This document shows, piece by piece, positions 20,053-28,660 of a DNA stretch of 64,000 nucleotides (position 1 is its first letter; each line of letters starts with the position of its first letter). The stretch is from Qipengyuania seohaensis. GTDB taxonomy: Bacteria; Pseudomonadota; Alphaproteobacteria; Sphingomonadales; Sphingomonadaceae. The translations under genes were made by a program, and so were the position numbers. A model generated the notes under the pieces. The model searched no databases, was not told the origin of the DNA, and saw only the letters and a program-made list of their open reading frames with translations. The stretch spans positions 965,001-1,029,000 of the forward strand of contig NZ_CP024920.1 of assembly GCF_002795865.1 (NCBI RefSeq). Reading direction: 5' to 3'.

Positions 20053-20982
20053 TTACATTCCGTCGACGCTCTTGCTGACGAGAATGTTGACCGAAACGCG
20101 GCGGTTCTGCGCCTTGCCTTCGGGCGTGCTGTTGTCTGCCAGCGGGTCCGACGCTGCCATGCCGGTCGGGCTCAGCATACGCCAGGGCTGCCAGCCGCAT
20201 TCCTGCTGAAGGAAGTTGACCACGCGTCCTGCACGCCGTTCGCTGAGCTCCTGGTTGATCTCGTAGCTGCCGGTCGAGTCGGTGTACCCGACGACAAGCA
20301 GGAGAGCGTTGTCCATCGCGTTCGCCTGGTCGGCTGCTGCACACAGGTCCTGACGGGCTTCTGCCGACAGATTGTACTTGCCGGTGTCGAAGAACACGTT
20401 CGTCGAACCCTTGATGTTGTACTTGTCGATATCGCCCATGCGTCCACGCAGCGATTCAGCGAGCGCCGCGTTGGCGTCGATGTCTTCGCGCTGTTCGGCG
20501 AACTGCTGCGAAGTACCGTTGCGGATCATGGCTGCGGTTTCGAGATCGTCATCCTTCAGGCGCACGTCGGTCGCGATCAGGCCGCGGCCGCCCCACTGGA
20601 CCGTCTTCACAGTAACCGGCAAGCCATTTAGCAGCGACGAAGCGGTGAGCTCCTTGCTGCCGAGACCGAGAAAACCGCCCTTGGCACGGATTTCGGTGCC
20701 TTCGCTGATCACGATCAGCGTGTTCTGGCCGCCCAGCGTGGTGACCTGCATGCGGTTGCCGCTGCGGGCCGAGATGAAGCCTTCGACTTCGGGACCTTCG
20801 GGCAGGCCGGTAAGGTCGCTGGGCACGCTGCCCTCGACGATGGTCAGCACTTCGGCTTCTTCGGTTTCGGCCTGAGCTTCGCCGACGGGGCGGAGTTCCT
20901 GGGCCGAAAGGCTGGCCGAAAGCGGCAGCGAAAGCGCGGCAAGCCAGACAAGCGTCTTCGGCTTCTTGGAAATAGTAGTCAT
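20053..20982 (-). CDS. OmpA family outer-membrane/peptidoglycan-binding protein
   Basis: A 309-residue protein with signal peptide (cleavage about ASLSAQ), a middle beta domain (about residues 60-135, SGNRMQVTTLGGQNTLIVISEGTEI) resembling DUF5666, and a C-terminal OmpA domain (about 195-300). The OmpA part shows NVFFDTGKYNLSAEA, VVGYTDSTGSYEINQELSERRAGRV and AQNRRVSVNI. It probably tethers the envelope to peptidoglycan. A strong Shine-Dalgarno (AAGGAGG) precedes ATG 20982. Confidence 0.9.
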   Translation of the reverse strand: MTTISKKPKTLVWLAALSLPLSASLSAQELRPVGEAQAETEEAEVLTIVEGSVPSDLTGLPEGPEVEGFISARSGNRMQVTTLGGQNTLIVISEGTEIRAKGGFLGLGSKELTASSLLNGLPVTVKTVQWGGRGLIATDVRLKDDDLETAAMIRNGTSQQFAEQREDIDANAALAESLRGRMGDIDKYNIKGSTNVFFDTGKYNLSAEARQDLCAAADQANAMDNALLLVVGYTDSTGSYEINQELSERRAGRVVNFLQQECGWQPWRMLSPTGMAASDPLADNSTPEGKAQNRRVSVNILVSKSVDGM

Positions 20983-21294
20983 TGCAATCCTCCTTCAAAC
21001 TCTGACAGCCGACCCCGCGAATACGCCAATTAGGTCCGTTCGCCCCCTGATGGCGCACCCGGCTATCATAAATCCATGCGTTTGGCTGTAAGCGCCCGCG
21101 ACCCGAATGCCGCACGTCGACGCTATGGATTTCGCCCCCTGTTCAGAGCCACCTTTCGCTTAGGTGAACATATTGCGCGAGTCCTCCAAACCGGCAGGCG
21201 GTCTGGTCGGAAGGTGCGATGAACCGTTAAATTTGGTGAGAACGAAAGACGTAAACAGGTCAGCAAGAATCGGCTGAATTTGGCCGAAACCGGC
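20983..21294. other. Intergenic region, no gene seen
   Basis: This 312-base stretch lies between the OmpA-family start and the GNAT stop. It holds the OmpA-family Shine-Dalgarno at its left end and presumably its promoter. Short open frames here are only overlaps of other frames. I see no RNA gene. Confidence 0.6.
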
Positions 21295-21843
21295 CTATCC
21301 GGCCTCCGCGAGCGGCCCTTCGGCGAAGCTGTCCCGCGTAATTTCGTAAACCAGATGGACGATACGCTTGCCGTCATACCGACCCAATTCGTACCGGTCC
21401 GTGCGCACCGCTCCGATTGCCTCCAGCGCGTTGCGCGATCGGTAGTTCGTGTCCCCGACGCGGAATTCGACGAGCGCAACACTGGCAAAAGCGTGCTGCA
21501 GCATCGCCGCTTTCATTTCAGAGTTTATGCCCTTCCCCCAGCAAACGCGTTCCAGATAGGTCCAGCCGATCTCGACCACGCCGCCTTCGTCCGGATCAAA
21601 CTTATCGAAGCGCGTGTGCCCGACGATGCGATCCTTGTCCTTGCGGATCACGGCCAGTGCGCCGCCACTGGCGAGGCATTCGTCGAAGAATGCGTCGAAG
21701 ACCTCGCGCCTCCAGCGGTCGTGGACCGGGTGCTGTTCCCACACCATCGGATCGCTCGCGACCTCGAAAAGGGTGCTGCGGTCCTCCTCCTGCAGGGGGC
21801 GGATCAGCAGGCGCTGTGTTTCAAGTACCGGCTGGCGATCCAT
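21295..21843 (-). CDS. GNAT family N-acetyltransferase (RimJ/RimL-like)
   Basis: A 182-residue acetyltransferase: LETQRLLIRPLQEED at the start, IGWTYLERVCWGKGINSEMKAAMLQHAF as the acetyl-CoA loop, and FRVGDTNYRSRNALEAIGAVRTD, all typical of the RimJ/RimL group. It ends with LVYEITRDSF. The gene begins six bases after the aminotransferase stop, so both are probably one transcript. Confidence 0.88.
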   Translation of the reverse strand: MDRQPVLETQRLLIRPLQEEDRSTLFEVASDPMVWEQHPVHDRWRREVFDAFFDECLASGGALAVIRKDKDRIVGHTRFDKFDPDEGGVVEIGWTYLERVCWGKGINSEMKAAMLQHAFASVALVEFRVGDTNYRSRNALEAIGAVRTDRYELGRYDGKRIVHLVYEITRDSFAEGPLAEAG

Positions 21844-21849
21844 GCGGGA

Positions 21850-23031
21850 TCAGCCCTTGGTCACGTCCGCAAGCGCAGCGATGAACTTCTCGGTATTGCC
21901 CGCGTGAAGTCCGGCCACGTTGATCCGGCCCGAACCCGCCATGTAGATCGCATGCTCCTCGCGAAGCTGCACGATCTGGTCCTTGGAAAGCGGGAGCATT
22001 GCGAACAGGCCATTCTGGTCGCCAAGTGATGCGAGGCCGAGACCCGGCGCTTCGCTGTCGGCTTCGGAGAGCCGCGCGCGAACGCGGCGCATGCGCGAGC
22101 GCATCTCGTCGAGTTCGTCCTGCCAGACTTTGGTCATGTGCTCGTCGCAAAGCGCGATCCTGACGGCCGCTCCACCGTGGTCGGGCGGCATGGACCAGTT
22201 CGCGCGGGCAAGCGCATTGGCATTGGAAGCGATCGCGGCAAGCTGGCCCGGCTCCTTGGCCATCATGTAGAACGCACCCACGCGGTCACGGTACAGGCCG
22301 AAGTTCTTATCGCAGCTATAAGCGATCAAGGCCTCGGGCACGTGATCGAGCACGGTGCGAACGCCCGCGACGTCTTCTTCCATGCCCTGTCCGAGCCCCT
22401 GGTAGGCTATATCGAGTATCGGCAACGCACCGGAAGCTACAAACGCCTCTGCAATCTCTGCCCATTGGTCGGGCGTATAATCGATGCCGGTCGGGTTATG
22501 GCAGCACCCGTGGAGCAGCACGGCGTCCCCCGCGCCGGCCGCCTCGATCGTCGCCAGCACAGCATCGAGATCGGCGGTGCCTTCGTCGGTCGAGTGGCGG
22601 AAAGTGACGGTCTCGACACCTACATCGTCGAGGATCTGGGCGTGGTTGGGCCAGCTTGGCACGCCCAGATGGACGCGCTTCACACCGGCCTTTGCAGCCA
22701 GGGCGACCGCAAGGCGAACCGCGCCTGTACCGCCGGGCGTCTGCATCCCTTCGATGCGCGCGGCGAGAGCTTCGTCGTCGCCGAAAATATACGGCATCAG
22801 CGCTTTCACGAAGCCGGTATCGCCTTCCGGCCCGAGGTAGGACTTGCTGTCCTGCTCGTCGATCAGGCGCTGTTCCGCCAACTTGATCGAACGGAAAACC
22901 GGCGTCGCGCCGTCATTCGTACGATACACTCCGACACCGAGGTCGATCTTGTCCTCACGCTCGTCGGCTGCATACATCTTGATGAGTGCGAGGAGGGCGT
23001 CAGGCGGCTGGGCGTCTAGTCTATCGAGCAT
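21850..23031 (-). CDS. Aspartate/aromatic amino-acid aminotransferase (class I)
   Basis: A 393-residue PLP enzyme of the AspC/TyrB type. ATG 23031 (MLDRLDAQPPDALLALIKMY) is chosen over 23067 because the family starts here. Visible motifs: KIDLGVGVYRTNDGATPVF, LHGCCHNPTGIDYT, DIAYQGLGQG and the PLP-lysine motif SCDKNFGLYRDRVGAF. It transfers amino groups between aspartate or aromatic amino acids and 2-oxoglutarate. Confidence 0.93.
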   Translation of the reverse strand: MLDRLDAQPPDALLALIKMYAADEREDKIDLGVGVYRTNDGATPVFRSIKLAEQRLIDEQDSKSYLGPEGDTGFVKALMPYIFGDDEALAARIEGMQTPGGTGAVRLAVALAAKAGVKRVHLGVPSWPNHAQILDDVGVETVTFRHSTDEGTADLDAVLATIEAAGAGDAVLLHGCCHNPTGIDYTPDQWAEIAEAFVASGALPILDIAYQGLGQGMEEDVAGVRTVLDHVPEALIAYSCDKNFGLYRDRVGAFYMMAKEPGQLAAIASNANALARANWSMPPDHGGAAVRIALCDEHMTKVWQDELDEMRSRMRRVRARLSEADSEAPGLGLASLGDQNGLFAMLPLSKDQIVQLREEHAIYMAGSGRINVAGLHAGNTEKFIAALADVTKG

Positions 23032-23057
23032 GGAAAGCCCTTTCGCCCAACAAGCCG

Positions 23058-23088
23058 AGGGCCGCAACCGAAATACGGTTGCGGCCCT
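23058..23088 (-). terminator. Strong hairpin after the EipA gene, probable terminator
   Basis: A perfect 13-bp stem (AGGGCCGCAACCG / CGGTTGCGGCCCT) with loop AAATA lies between the EipA stop and the aminotransferase start, both on the minus strand. A T-run is seen on the plus side, not directly on the minus side. Confidence 0.6.
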
Positions 23089-23123
23089 TCAAGATTGCCT
23101 ATTTTTTGCGGAATCGCACCGGG

Positions 23124-23912
23124 TCAGAAGGGCAGCCAGCGCTGCTTCTTGGAAAACCGGAGATACCCCGCATTCACACCGAGCCGCAGGCCGGCACCCA
23201 TGCGGATCGGGATCAGGACCACGTCGCCCTTGCGCACATAGCTCGCATGCAGGCCGCCGATCACATAGGCCTGGCCCTCGGCTGCAGGGAAGCGTTCGTA
23301 GAGTTCTTCGGTGTCATAGAGATTGTAGACCAGCACGAAGGTGCTGCCCGCATTGGCCCCGGCATCGAACCCGACGGACGGGCCTGTCCAGTAAACCGGC
23401 ATTTCGCCTTCGATCTTGTGGAAGAGCGTGCCCGAACCATAGCGCGCGCCGACCACGAACGCGCCGCCCGCCTCGCGGCCTACGATGTATCCGTTCGGCT
23501 CGCCCTGATCGGCCAGGAGCTTGCGGATCATATTGGCGACACCTTCGGCACCCTTGCCAAATACGCCCTCTGCCGCACCGATAAGATCGTCTTCGCGATA
23601 CGTCGTGGCAGGATTGTCGACATTGGCGCTATCGACTGCAGCCGATGCGGCCTCCTCAGCCTGCTGTTCCGACCAGACCGGCGGCACCCCGGCATCAGCC
23701 TCGTCCTCTATCCCGTATGCCGGGTCTTGCGGCGCATCGGCTGCCGGAGCCTCGTAGGGTGATGGCTCACCCGGGGTCTCTTCCAGGTCGCCATCGATTG
23801 CAGCGTCGTAGGCCGCATCCGGGTCGACGGTTTCGACCTGCGCGGACAGTGGGGCTGCGATGAGCCCCAACCCGGCGGCGAAACTCACCAAAAGCGTGCG
23901 TGCGGTGTTCAT
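23124..23912 (-). CDS. EipA/DUF1134 family envelope protein
   Basis: A 262-residue exported protein. ATG 23912 begins a signal peptide (TARTLLVSFAAGLGLIAAPLSAQ); the frame upstream includes the tRNA and is not coding. After an acidic Ala/Pro-rich spacer (about 25-85), the DUF1134 domain runs from YREDDLIGAAEGVFGKGAEGVANMI through GSTFVLVYNLYDTEELYERFPAAEGQAYVIGG. Brucella EipA is a periplasmic envelope-integrity protein; a similar role is likely. Confidence 0.88.
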   Translation of the reverse strand: MNTARTLLVSFAAGLGLIAAPLSAQVETVDPDAAYDAAIDGDLEETPGEPSPYEAPAADAPQDPAYGIEDEADAGVPPVWSEQQAEEAASAAVDSANVDNPATTYREDDLIGAAEGVFGKGAEGVANMIRKLLADQGEPNGYIVGREAGGAFVVGARYGSGTLFHKIEGEMPVYWTGPSVGFDAGANAGSTFVLVYNLYDTEELYERFPAAEGQAYVIGGLHASYVRKGDVVLIPIRMGAGLRLGVNAGYLRFSKKQRWLPF

Positions 23913-24133
23913 TTCGAAATCCCTTCCTGTGCCCCATCGTCGATCGAGCCGACAAGGCTGCGCCGATGAGGAGAATCGCTTTGGAGCAGGTGGGCAATGA
24001 CAGGGCGATGAACCGAATCGAATTCGCGGCGAAGCGAGTCTTTCGCACGGTAAGAAGATGACGGCGGATTCACCCTTGATGGCATCCCAACCCCTAGCTA
24101 TAGCGCGCCCCTCGCAGCCGAGGCTTGCGATGC

Positions 24134-24225
24134 GGAGACGTGGGTGAGTGGCTGAAACCAGCTCCCTGCTAAGGAGCCATACCTGGTAACGGGTATCGAG
24201 GGTTCGAATCCCTCCGTCTCCGCCA
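24134..24225 (+). tRNA. tRNA-Ser(GCU)
   Basis: A 92-base type II tRNA with encoded CCA: acceptor GGAGACG / CGTCTCC, anticodon loop CTGCTAA with anticodon GCT at 24168-24170, a long variable arm and T-loop GGTTCGAATCC. Its 3' end is the attachment site of island 1. Confidence 0.96.
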
Positions 24226-24226
24226 T
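24212..24226 (+). repeat. attL of island 1 (3' end of tRNA-Ser)
   Basis: CTCCGTCTCCGCCAT covers the acceptor strand, discriminator and CCA. The same 15 bases recur in direct orientation at 32320-32334, beyond the integrase. Confidence 0.75.
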
Positions 24227-24398
24227 ATCCTGCCGAAAAACGTGGGTTTAGAGCTAGATTCGACTGACGATGCGCTAATGGGTGCGCCGATAACGCGCTC
24301 ATAGGCGGCGTGGATAATCGATACATCTTGAGTGTTGTTCATGCGGGCGTCCGTGTTCGCACAGTGTATTTTGACCCAATTTCCAGTTTCCAAATCTC

Positions 24399-24445
24399 AC
24401 TACTTTAGCAACCTCGCGCGGGCGAGAAGCTGTATTAGCGGTCCG
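24399..24445 (-). pseudogene. Remnant of an HUH-protein gene 3' end
   Basis: The stretch TTTAGC..CCTCGCGCGGGCGAGAAGCTGTATTAGCG closely matches 48933-48975 at the end of the island 2 HUH gene (about 30 of 36 aligned bases). On the minus strand it reads LIQLLARARLLK then stop, against LIQFLARAREGR in island 2. Nothing upstream of it is preserved. Confidence 0.5.
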
Positions 24446-25089
24446 GCTATGGACTCCGACCGCCCTCCTGGTCTGCATATTCAACAATCCCACCCCCCCG
24501 GGCGATAGCTAATCCTGCGAGTGAAGTGAAAACCGCACCGGCTGGACTTGGCTAGAGGGTGACGGTCAGCGTTGGAACCTTGTCTATACAAACCGGCCAG
24601 TCGTTTGCTGAAAAGGTTGGGCCGCCTGCGGACCGGCTAATATCGGGGTGAGATCAGCGAATGCTGACCTACGGACCGAGACCCATTCAGCAATTCTTTG
24701 GTTTGAGCCCTCATGCTCTTACCTCCCTTGCTGCGGTAATCCATTATGGATCAAGGGATCAGTTTGCTCTTTAGCGGGCCGGTCGGCGTATGGAGTAGTT
24801 TTTGGGAAAGCCATTCATCAGCATCCTCACCGCCACCGCGTCCAGATAGATTATACCACATTGCTTTGGCGATGCATGCAAGCGGCCCATTAGGTAGGAG
24901 AACGTCGATAGCCTCCGTTTTGGGGCGAACCACTATGTTCACCTTGCTTTTAAGCGACTTGCCTGCGAGCTATACACATGGGGTCAAGCCCTATTGAGCC
25001 GCAGGCACAGCACGATCGGTTGTACCGCTGAGAGACTAACTAAGTTCGGAGCACTCAGCATGACCTTTATCGCGTAGCCCTTGTAAACA
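24446..25089. other. Island 1 left end, no convincing gene
   Basis: About 640 bases of mixed composition between the HUH remnant and the first cargo gene. Several short frames exist, but none has a good start, ribosome site or recognisable product. It probably includes the promoter of the cargo genes at 25090. Confidence 0.5.
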
Positions 25090-25788
25090 GTGGAGCTTGC
25101 AGTGAACGTTCGAGGTCCTGAATTCGACCAGATAAGCCGTTGCATCCCTAATGACCATGCTCGTCCAACTCAGGCTTTGGATCTTCTGGAGAAGGCAGGG
25201 TGCGTTGATCCGGTTCGCTTCCTCGATTTAGGTTGCGGCGAAGGCGGTGCCGTAGACCAAGCACGCGCCTTCTTCCCCAATGCTGCTTACATTGGTGTGG
25301 ACATTGAAGGGTCTCCAGAGGTCGACGCGCGCAGCCGCAAAGATGCTATATTCAAGACATACGATGGTAAAAATCTGCCGTTCAAAACGGAGACCTTCGA
25401 CATTATTTTTAGCAAGCAGGTTTTCGAGCACATTAGGCATCCTGATCGGGTGGCAGAAGAAGCACATCGCGTTCTAAAGACCGGCGGCAGCTTTATTGGA
25501 TCGATGTCAAACCTTGAACCTTACCACTCGTATTCGATCTTCAATTTTACACCATACGGGGTCTTCCGCTTGCTGGAAGACAATGGCTTTTACATCCAAG
25601 AAATGCGCCCAGGCCCCGAGGGATTGGCAGTGATCACTCGTCAACTGACGATGCGCCGCTTGTCAATCGGGGCAGTCTACCCGGTGATTGAAATGGCAGC
25701 GCGATTGAAGGGGTGGGACGTGCAAATGCGGAATTATTTGAAGCTGCGCTTTTCTGGACAAATTACTTTTCGAGCAAACAAGCTGTAA
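25090..25788 (+). CDS. Class I SAM-dependent methyltransferase (type 11)
   Basis: A 232-residue protein, starting at GTG 25090 (a second GTG at 25102 is possible). Motif I is FLDLGCGEGGAVDQA, followed by YIGVDIEG, then FDIIFSKQVFEHIRHPDRVAEEAHRVLKTGGSFIGS, the standard Methyltransf_11 core. The acceptor is unknown; neighbours suggest a sugar or lipid precursor. The codon use is AT-richer than in the core genome, consistent with transfer. Confidence 0.85.
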   Translation: MELAVNVRGPEFDQISRCIPNDHARPTQALDLLEKAGCVDPVRFLDLGCGEGGAVDQARAFFPNAAYIGVDIEGSPEVDARSRKDAIFKTYDGKNLPFKTETFDIIFSKQVFEHIRHPDRVAEEAHRVLKTGGSFIGSMSNLEPYHSYSIFNFTPYGVFRLLEDNGFYIQEMRPGPEGLAVITRQLTMRRLSIGAVYPVIEMAARLKGWDVQMRNYLKLRFSGQITFRANKL

Positions 25789-25828
25789 TCCGGTTTTGAC
25801 GCGTCGCCGCATGAACGGAGATCAACTC

Positions 25829-26644
25829 ATGAAGCGATTGGCGCATATTGCAGGAACTGCGATCTTCTTGGCCTGCCTTGGCCTCATCGGATATTTCGTA
25901 TTTACCAATTGGCCATCGCGGATCGACATTGGCATTAGCGTAGTGTTGGCAGCCGCCTTAGTTTATTTTACCGCCCATCTGACGAACGTTCTATCGTGGC
26001 TAGCAATCGTGCGAGCGCTCGGCTCGCAGCTTTCGCTTAAGGACGGAGGCCGGATCGTGCTTATTTCCCAAGTCGGAAAGTACCTTCCAGGCAACGTCGC
26101 TCATCATGTCGGCCGAGCGGCGCTGGCCAAACGCATGAATGTTCCTTTGAAAGTGTCCGCCATCTCAACCGGAATTGAGATGGCTTCTGCCATCTTGGCA
26201 TCAGCATTTGTTGGTGCAGCAGCACTCGTGATTCTACCTGAGATTCCAACCTCAGCGATGATCGCTTTCGTTCTCGTCCTTCTTGCAGCGATTGCTATCT
26301 ATTTCTCGCCTTGGAAACCTGCTCTTTGGTCGCTGCCTTACCTTACTGTGAGTACAGCGCTCAATTGTTTGTCGTTCCAGCTCGTGGAAGGCAGCACTTG
26401 GGCTCTGCCTGCATTTGCTTTGGCATGGTTACTCGGTTTTCTGGTGCCCGGCGCACCCGGAGGTCTTGGGGTGCGAGAGGCTGCTTTGGTTGCAATGCTC
26501 GGACCCAATATGGCTCCAATCATTATTCACCGCCTTATGACCGTTGTCGTGGACGCTTTGGTCGCGACGGTGGCTTCCCTGACCTTGAAAACGAAGAAGT
26601 CTGCCGGGGAGGTTTCGTCTGGGTCCGATACACTAAATGGATAG
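25829..26644 (+). CDS. UPF0104/LPG-synthase-TM family membrane protein (flippase-like)
   Basis: A 271-residue multi-pass protein. ATG 25829 is chosen because GGAG lies eight bases upstream; earlier in-frame starts lack this. About seven to eight hydrophobic segments are visible, with the family text VLISQVGKYLPGNVAHHVGRAALAKR and LVPGAPGGLGVREAALVAML. PF03706 members include the flippase part of MprF and glycolipid enzymes. Its 3' end overlaps the convergent methyltransferase by 118 bases. Confidence 0.85.
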   Translation: MKRLAHIAGTAIFLACLGLIGYFVFTNWPSRIDIGISVVLAAALVYFTAHLTNVLSWLAIVRALGSQLSLKDGGRIVLISQVGKYLPGNVAHHVGRAALAKRMNVPLKVSAISTGIEMASAILASAFVGAAALVILPEIPTSAMIAFVLVLLAAIAIYFSPWKPALWSLPYLTVSTALNCLSFQLVEGSTWALPAFALAWLLGFLVPGAPGGLGVREAALVAMLGPNMAPIIIHRLMTVVVDALVATVASLTLKTKKSAGEVSSGSDTLNG

Positions 26645-27252
26645 GGGTTGGCGTCGTGTAACACGAGTTCGGCATCCGTGTTGGTAGCGACCCAATCGGT
26701 AAATTTTCTGTTCCGGACATGCGCTGACACTGATCGGTCATCAATGTTGCTTGAATAGATAATCACAAAGCTCTTTGCAGCCTCAAACAACTGGCGCATG
26801 TGGGCCTCAAAAACTTGATCTTCGACCAAGTGATAAATCACGTCGAGAGACATCGACAAATCCGCCTGTGATCCGTCGTAGTCCTGCAACAGCATGAAGC
26901 GTTTAGACGTGTCGCCGGCAAACATTTTGATCGTCTGATCGAGAACCGTCAAAGACACATCGATCCCGATGTAATCTGGGAATTTCAGGAGCTGTAGTTG
27001 AGCCCCATCCCCACACCCGAATTCAATGACGCTCTGAATATCATGGCGCTTGACGAAATCGTTGAGAAACTCGGCTTTGTAAGCTGCAAGCCTGCTGTAT
27101 GATCCCGGTCCGGAATTTTCACCTTTACGGTATCTCGATTCCCAATATCGACCGGAGTCAAAATTTTTGCGCCTTTGCTCGACCGTCATTGCCATGATCG
27201 CCCTAGCCACGCTTCTGACGATCGGCGTCTTCTTGATGATTTCTTTGATCAT
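26527..27252 (-). CDS. SAM-dependent methyltransferase, cargo of island 1
   Basis: A 241-residue protein starting at ATG 27252 (MIKEIIKKTPIVRSV). SAM-binding motif SVIEFGCGDGAQLQLLKF and YIGIDVSLTVLDQTIKMF are clear, and DLSMSLDVIYHLVED marks motif IV. It resembles methyltransferases found among glycosyltransferases in surface-polysaccharide clusters. Its last 118 bases lie under the 3' end of the membrane-protein gene on the other strand. Confidence 0.82.
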   Translation of the reverse strand: MIKEIIKKTPIVRSVARAIMAMTVEQRRKNFDSGRYWESRYRKGENSGPGSYSRLAAYKAEFLNDFVKRHDIQSVIEFGCGDGAQLQLLKFPDYIGIDVSLTVLDQTIKMFAGDTSKRFMLLQDYDGSQADLSMSLDVIYHLVEDQVFEAHMRQLFEAAKSFVIIYSSNIDDRSVSAHVRNRKFTDWVATNTDAELVLHDANPYPFSVSDPDETSPADFFVFKVREATVATKASTTTVIRR

Positions 27253-27314
27253 GGGAAGAGCTTGGCAGAAACGTATTAACATTCAATCCGCAATGGCGCT
27301 TCACCTGGGAGCAT

Positions 27315-28346
27315 TTAGCGACTCCGATATACTTCCAATACTTCTTCGGCGACACGGGACCAGCTGTAGCGCCGCTGCGCCTTTGCCATTGAGAGCGCAA
27401 TAAATTCGTGTCGTCTCTGATAATCCCACGCTGCAATTTCGCCTAGTTTTGACTCCCACTCTGCTGGCTCTCCTGATGCCAACAGGAACCCTGTCACACC
27501 ATCTTGCACCGCCTCAACAAGTCCACCCGTTCGCGCTGCCAATACGACTCCGCCGACTGCTGCTGCTTCCGGAGCGACCAATCCGAATCCCTCGAAGTCT
27601 CCGTCTATCTCGATATTCGGGACGACAACGCATAAGGCGCGCCGATATTCCGACAACAACTTTTCCTGAGAAAGCGGTCCGAGGAATTCGACCCGAGGGT
27701 GTTTTAATACCTCGCTTTCTTTTTCGTCCCAGATCGTTCCAGCGATCTTAATCGGGATTTCGGTGCGTACATTTTCGACAAACCACCTGCACCCCTTTCT
27801 TGGGATTAGGCGACCAGCGAAAAGAATGTGTCCCTCACAGGAAGTCGGCGGACTGGCTGCCTGCAAGTTCGTTGCCAACGGGATGATCCTTTGCGTACAC
27901 CATCCTGTCTCTGCGGCCGCATCCTTGGTAGCGGTCGAATTGGATATAAGCTTTGCACTTCGCAGCAATCTTGATCCAGCCTTTAGGTAGGCTCGGTACA
28001 GCTTCCCCTTTAAGTGCTTTCGCTGAGCGTACCCTGCATCCGTGCCGTGAACCGAAATAACGATATTTGGCCGGGGTGATCGAACCAACGTTACCAACGC
28101 CAAGGGCCAGGAAGCTAAATCTCCGATGTGCAAAGTCCGAGGCGGCTTTGACCGAAGGTAGCGAAAAATGAAGCGCGCAGCGAAACCAATAAGTGATGCC
28201 GGAGACGGCGGGGAACCGTCGTCCTTTCCTGGCAAAACAACTTTCCGAAGCTCCGTGTGTCTTTCGAGCTCATTTGTGAGTTCGACACTGTATGTTTCCA
28301 TGCCACCGACAGCAGGTGGCCATTTGCGAGTTACGAATAAATCCAT
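27315..28346 (-). CDS. Glycosyltransferase family 4
   Basis: A 343-residue GT-B enzyme starting at ATG 28346 (MDLFVTRKWPPAVGGMETYS), where GGMETY is the typical N-terminal acceptor loop. The C-terminal donor domain shows ILFAGRLIPRKGCRWFVE and the nucleotide-sugar motif EGFGLVAPEAAAVGGVVLAARTGGLVE. It probably adds a sugar to an envelope glycan or lipid. It lies upstream of the methyltransferase on the same strand. Confidence 0.88.
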   Translation of the reverse strand: MDLFVTRKWPPAVGGMETYSVELTNELERHTELRKVVLPGKDDGSPPSPASLIGFAARFIFRYLRSKPPRTLHIGDLASWPLALVTLVRSPRPNIVISVHGTDAGYAQRKHLKGKLYRAYLKAGSRLLRSAKLISNSTATKDAAAETGWCTQRIIPLATNLQAASPPTSCEGHILFAGRLIPRKGCRWFVENVRTEIPIKIAGTIWDEKESEVLKHPRVEFLGPLSQEKLLSEYRRALCVVVPNIEIDGDFEGFGLVAPEAAAVGGVVLAARTGGLVEAVQDGVTGFLLASGEPAEWESKLGEIAAWDYQRRHEFIALSMAKAQRRYSWSRVAEEVLEVYRSR

Positions 28347-28660
28347 CCTGAGGCAAATAGCGTAAACAGAAGCAGCGTAAAAGCTTCTGCTACCCAGCAC
28401 TTGGCGAAGTTGCTGACGATGTGATTAGTTGGGAACTATGTCTCGCCGCGTAGGCTACTCGGAGTTCGCTCAGCTTACCGTCCCTAAACTGCGCTAGCCT
28501 ACCATTTAGAGCAGCACCGATTGACCGCCGCCGACACGGACGGCAAAGCAGGTGTATGCTCTATCTTTAGTCTAGGCGCGCCCGCGCGTACTGCTCTTTA
28601 AGCCCAATTGGTGAAGCCGCTCGAATAGAAAAGCGCCAGCGCGTTAAGGCTTAGAGAAAC
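28347..28660. other. Intergenic region inside island 1, nothing recognised
   Basis: About 310 bases between the cargo glycosyltransferase start and the HUH gene stop. This is the boundary between cargo and mobility block. I see no gene, repeat or clear hairpin. Confidence 0.5.

Noticed and set aside
24648..24997. Short open frames in the left part of island 1
   Set aside because: They have no ribosome site or recognisable text, and overlap each other in several frames.
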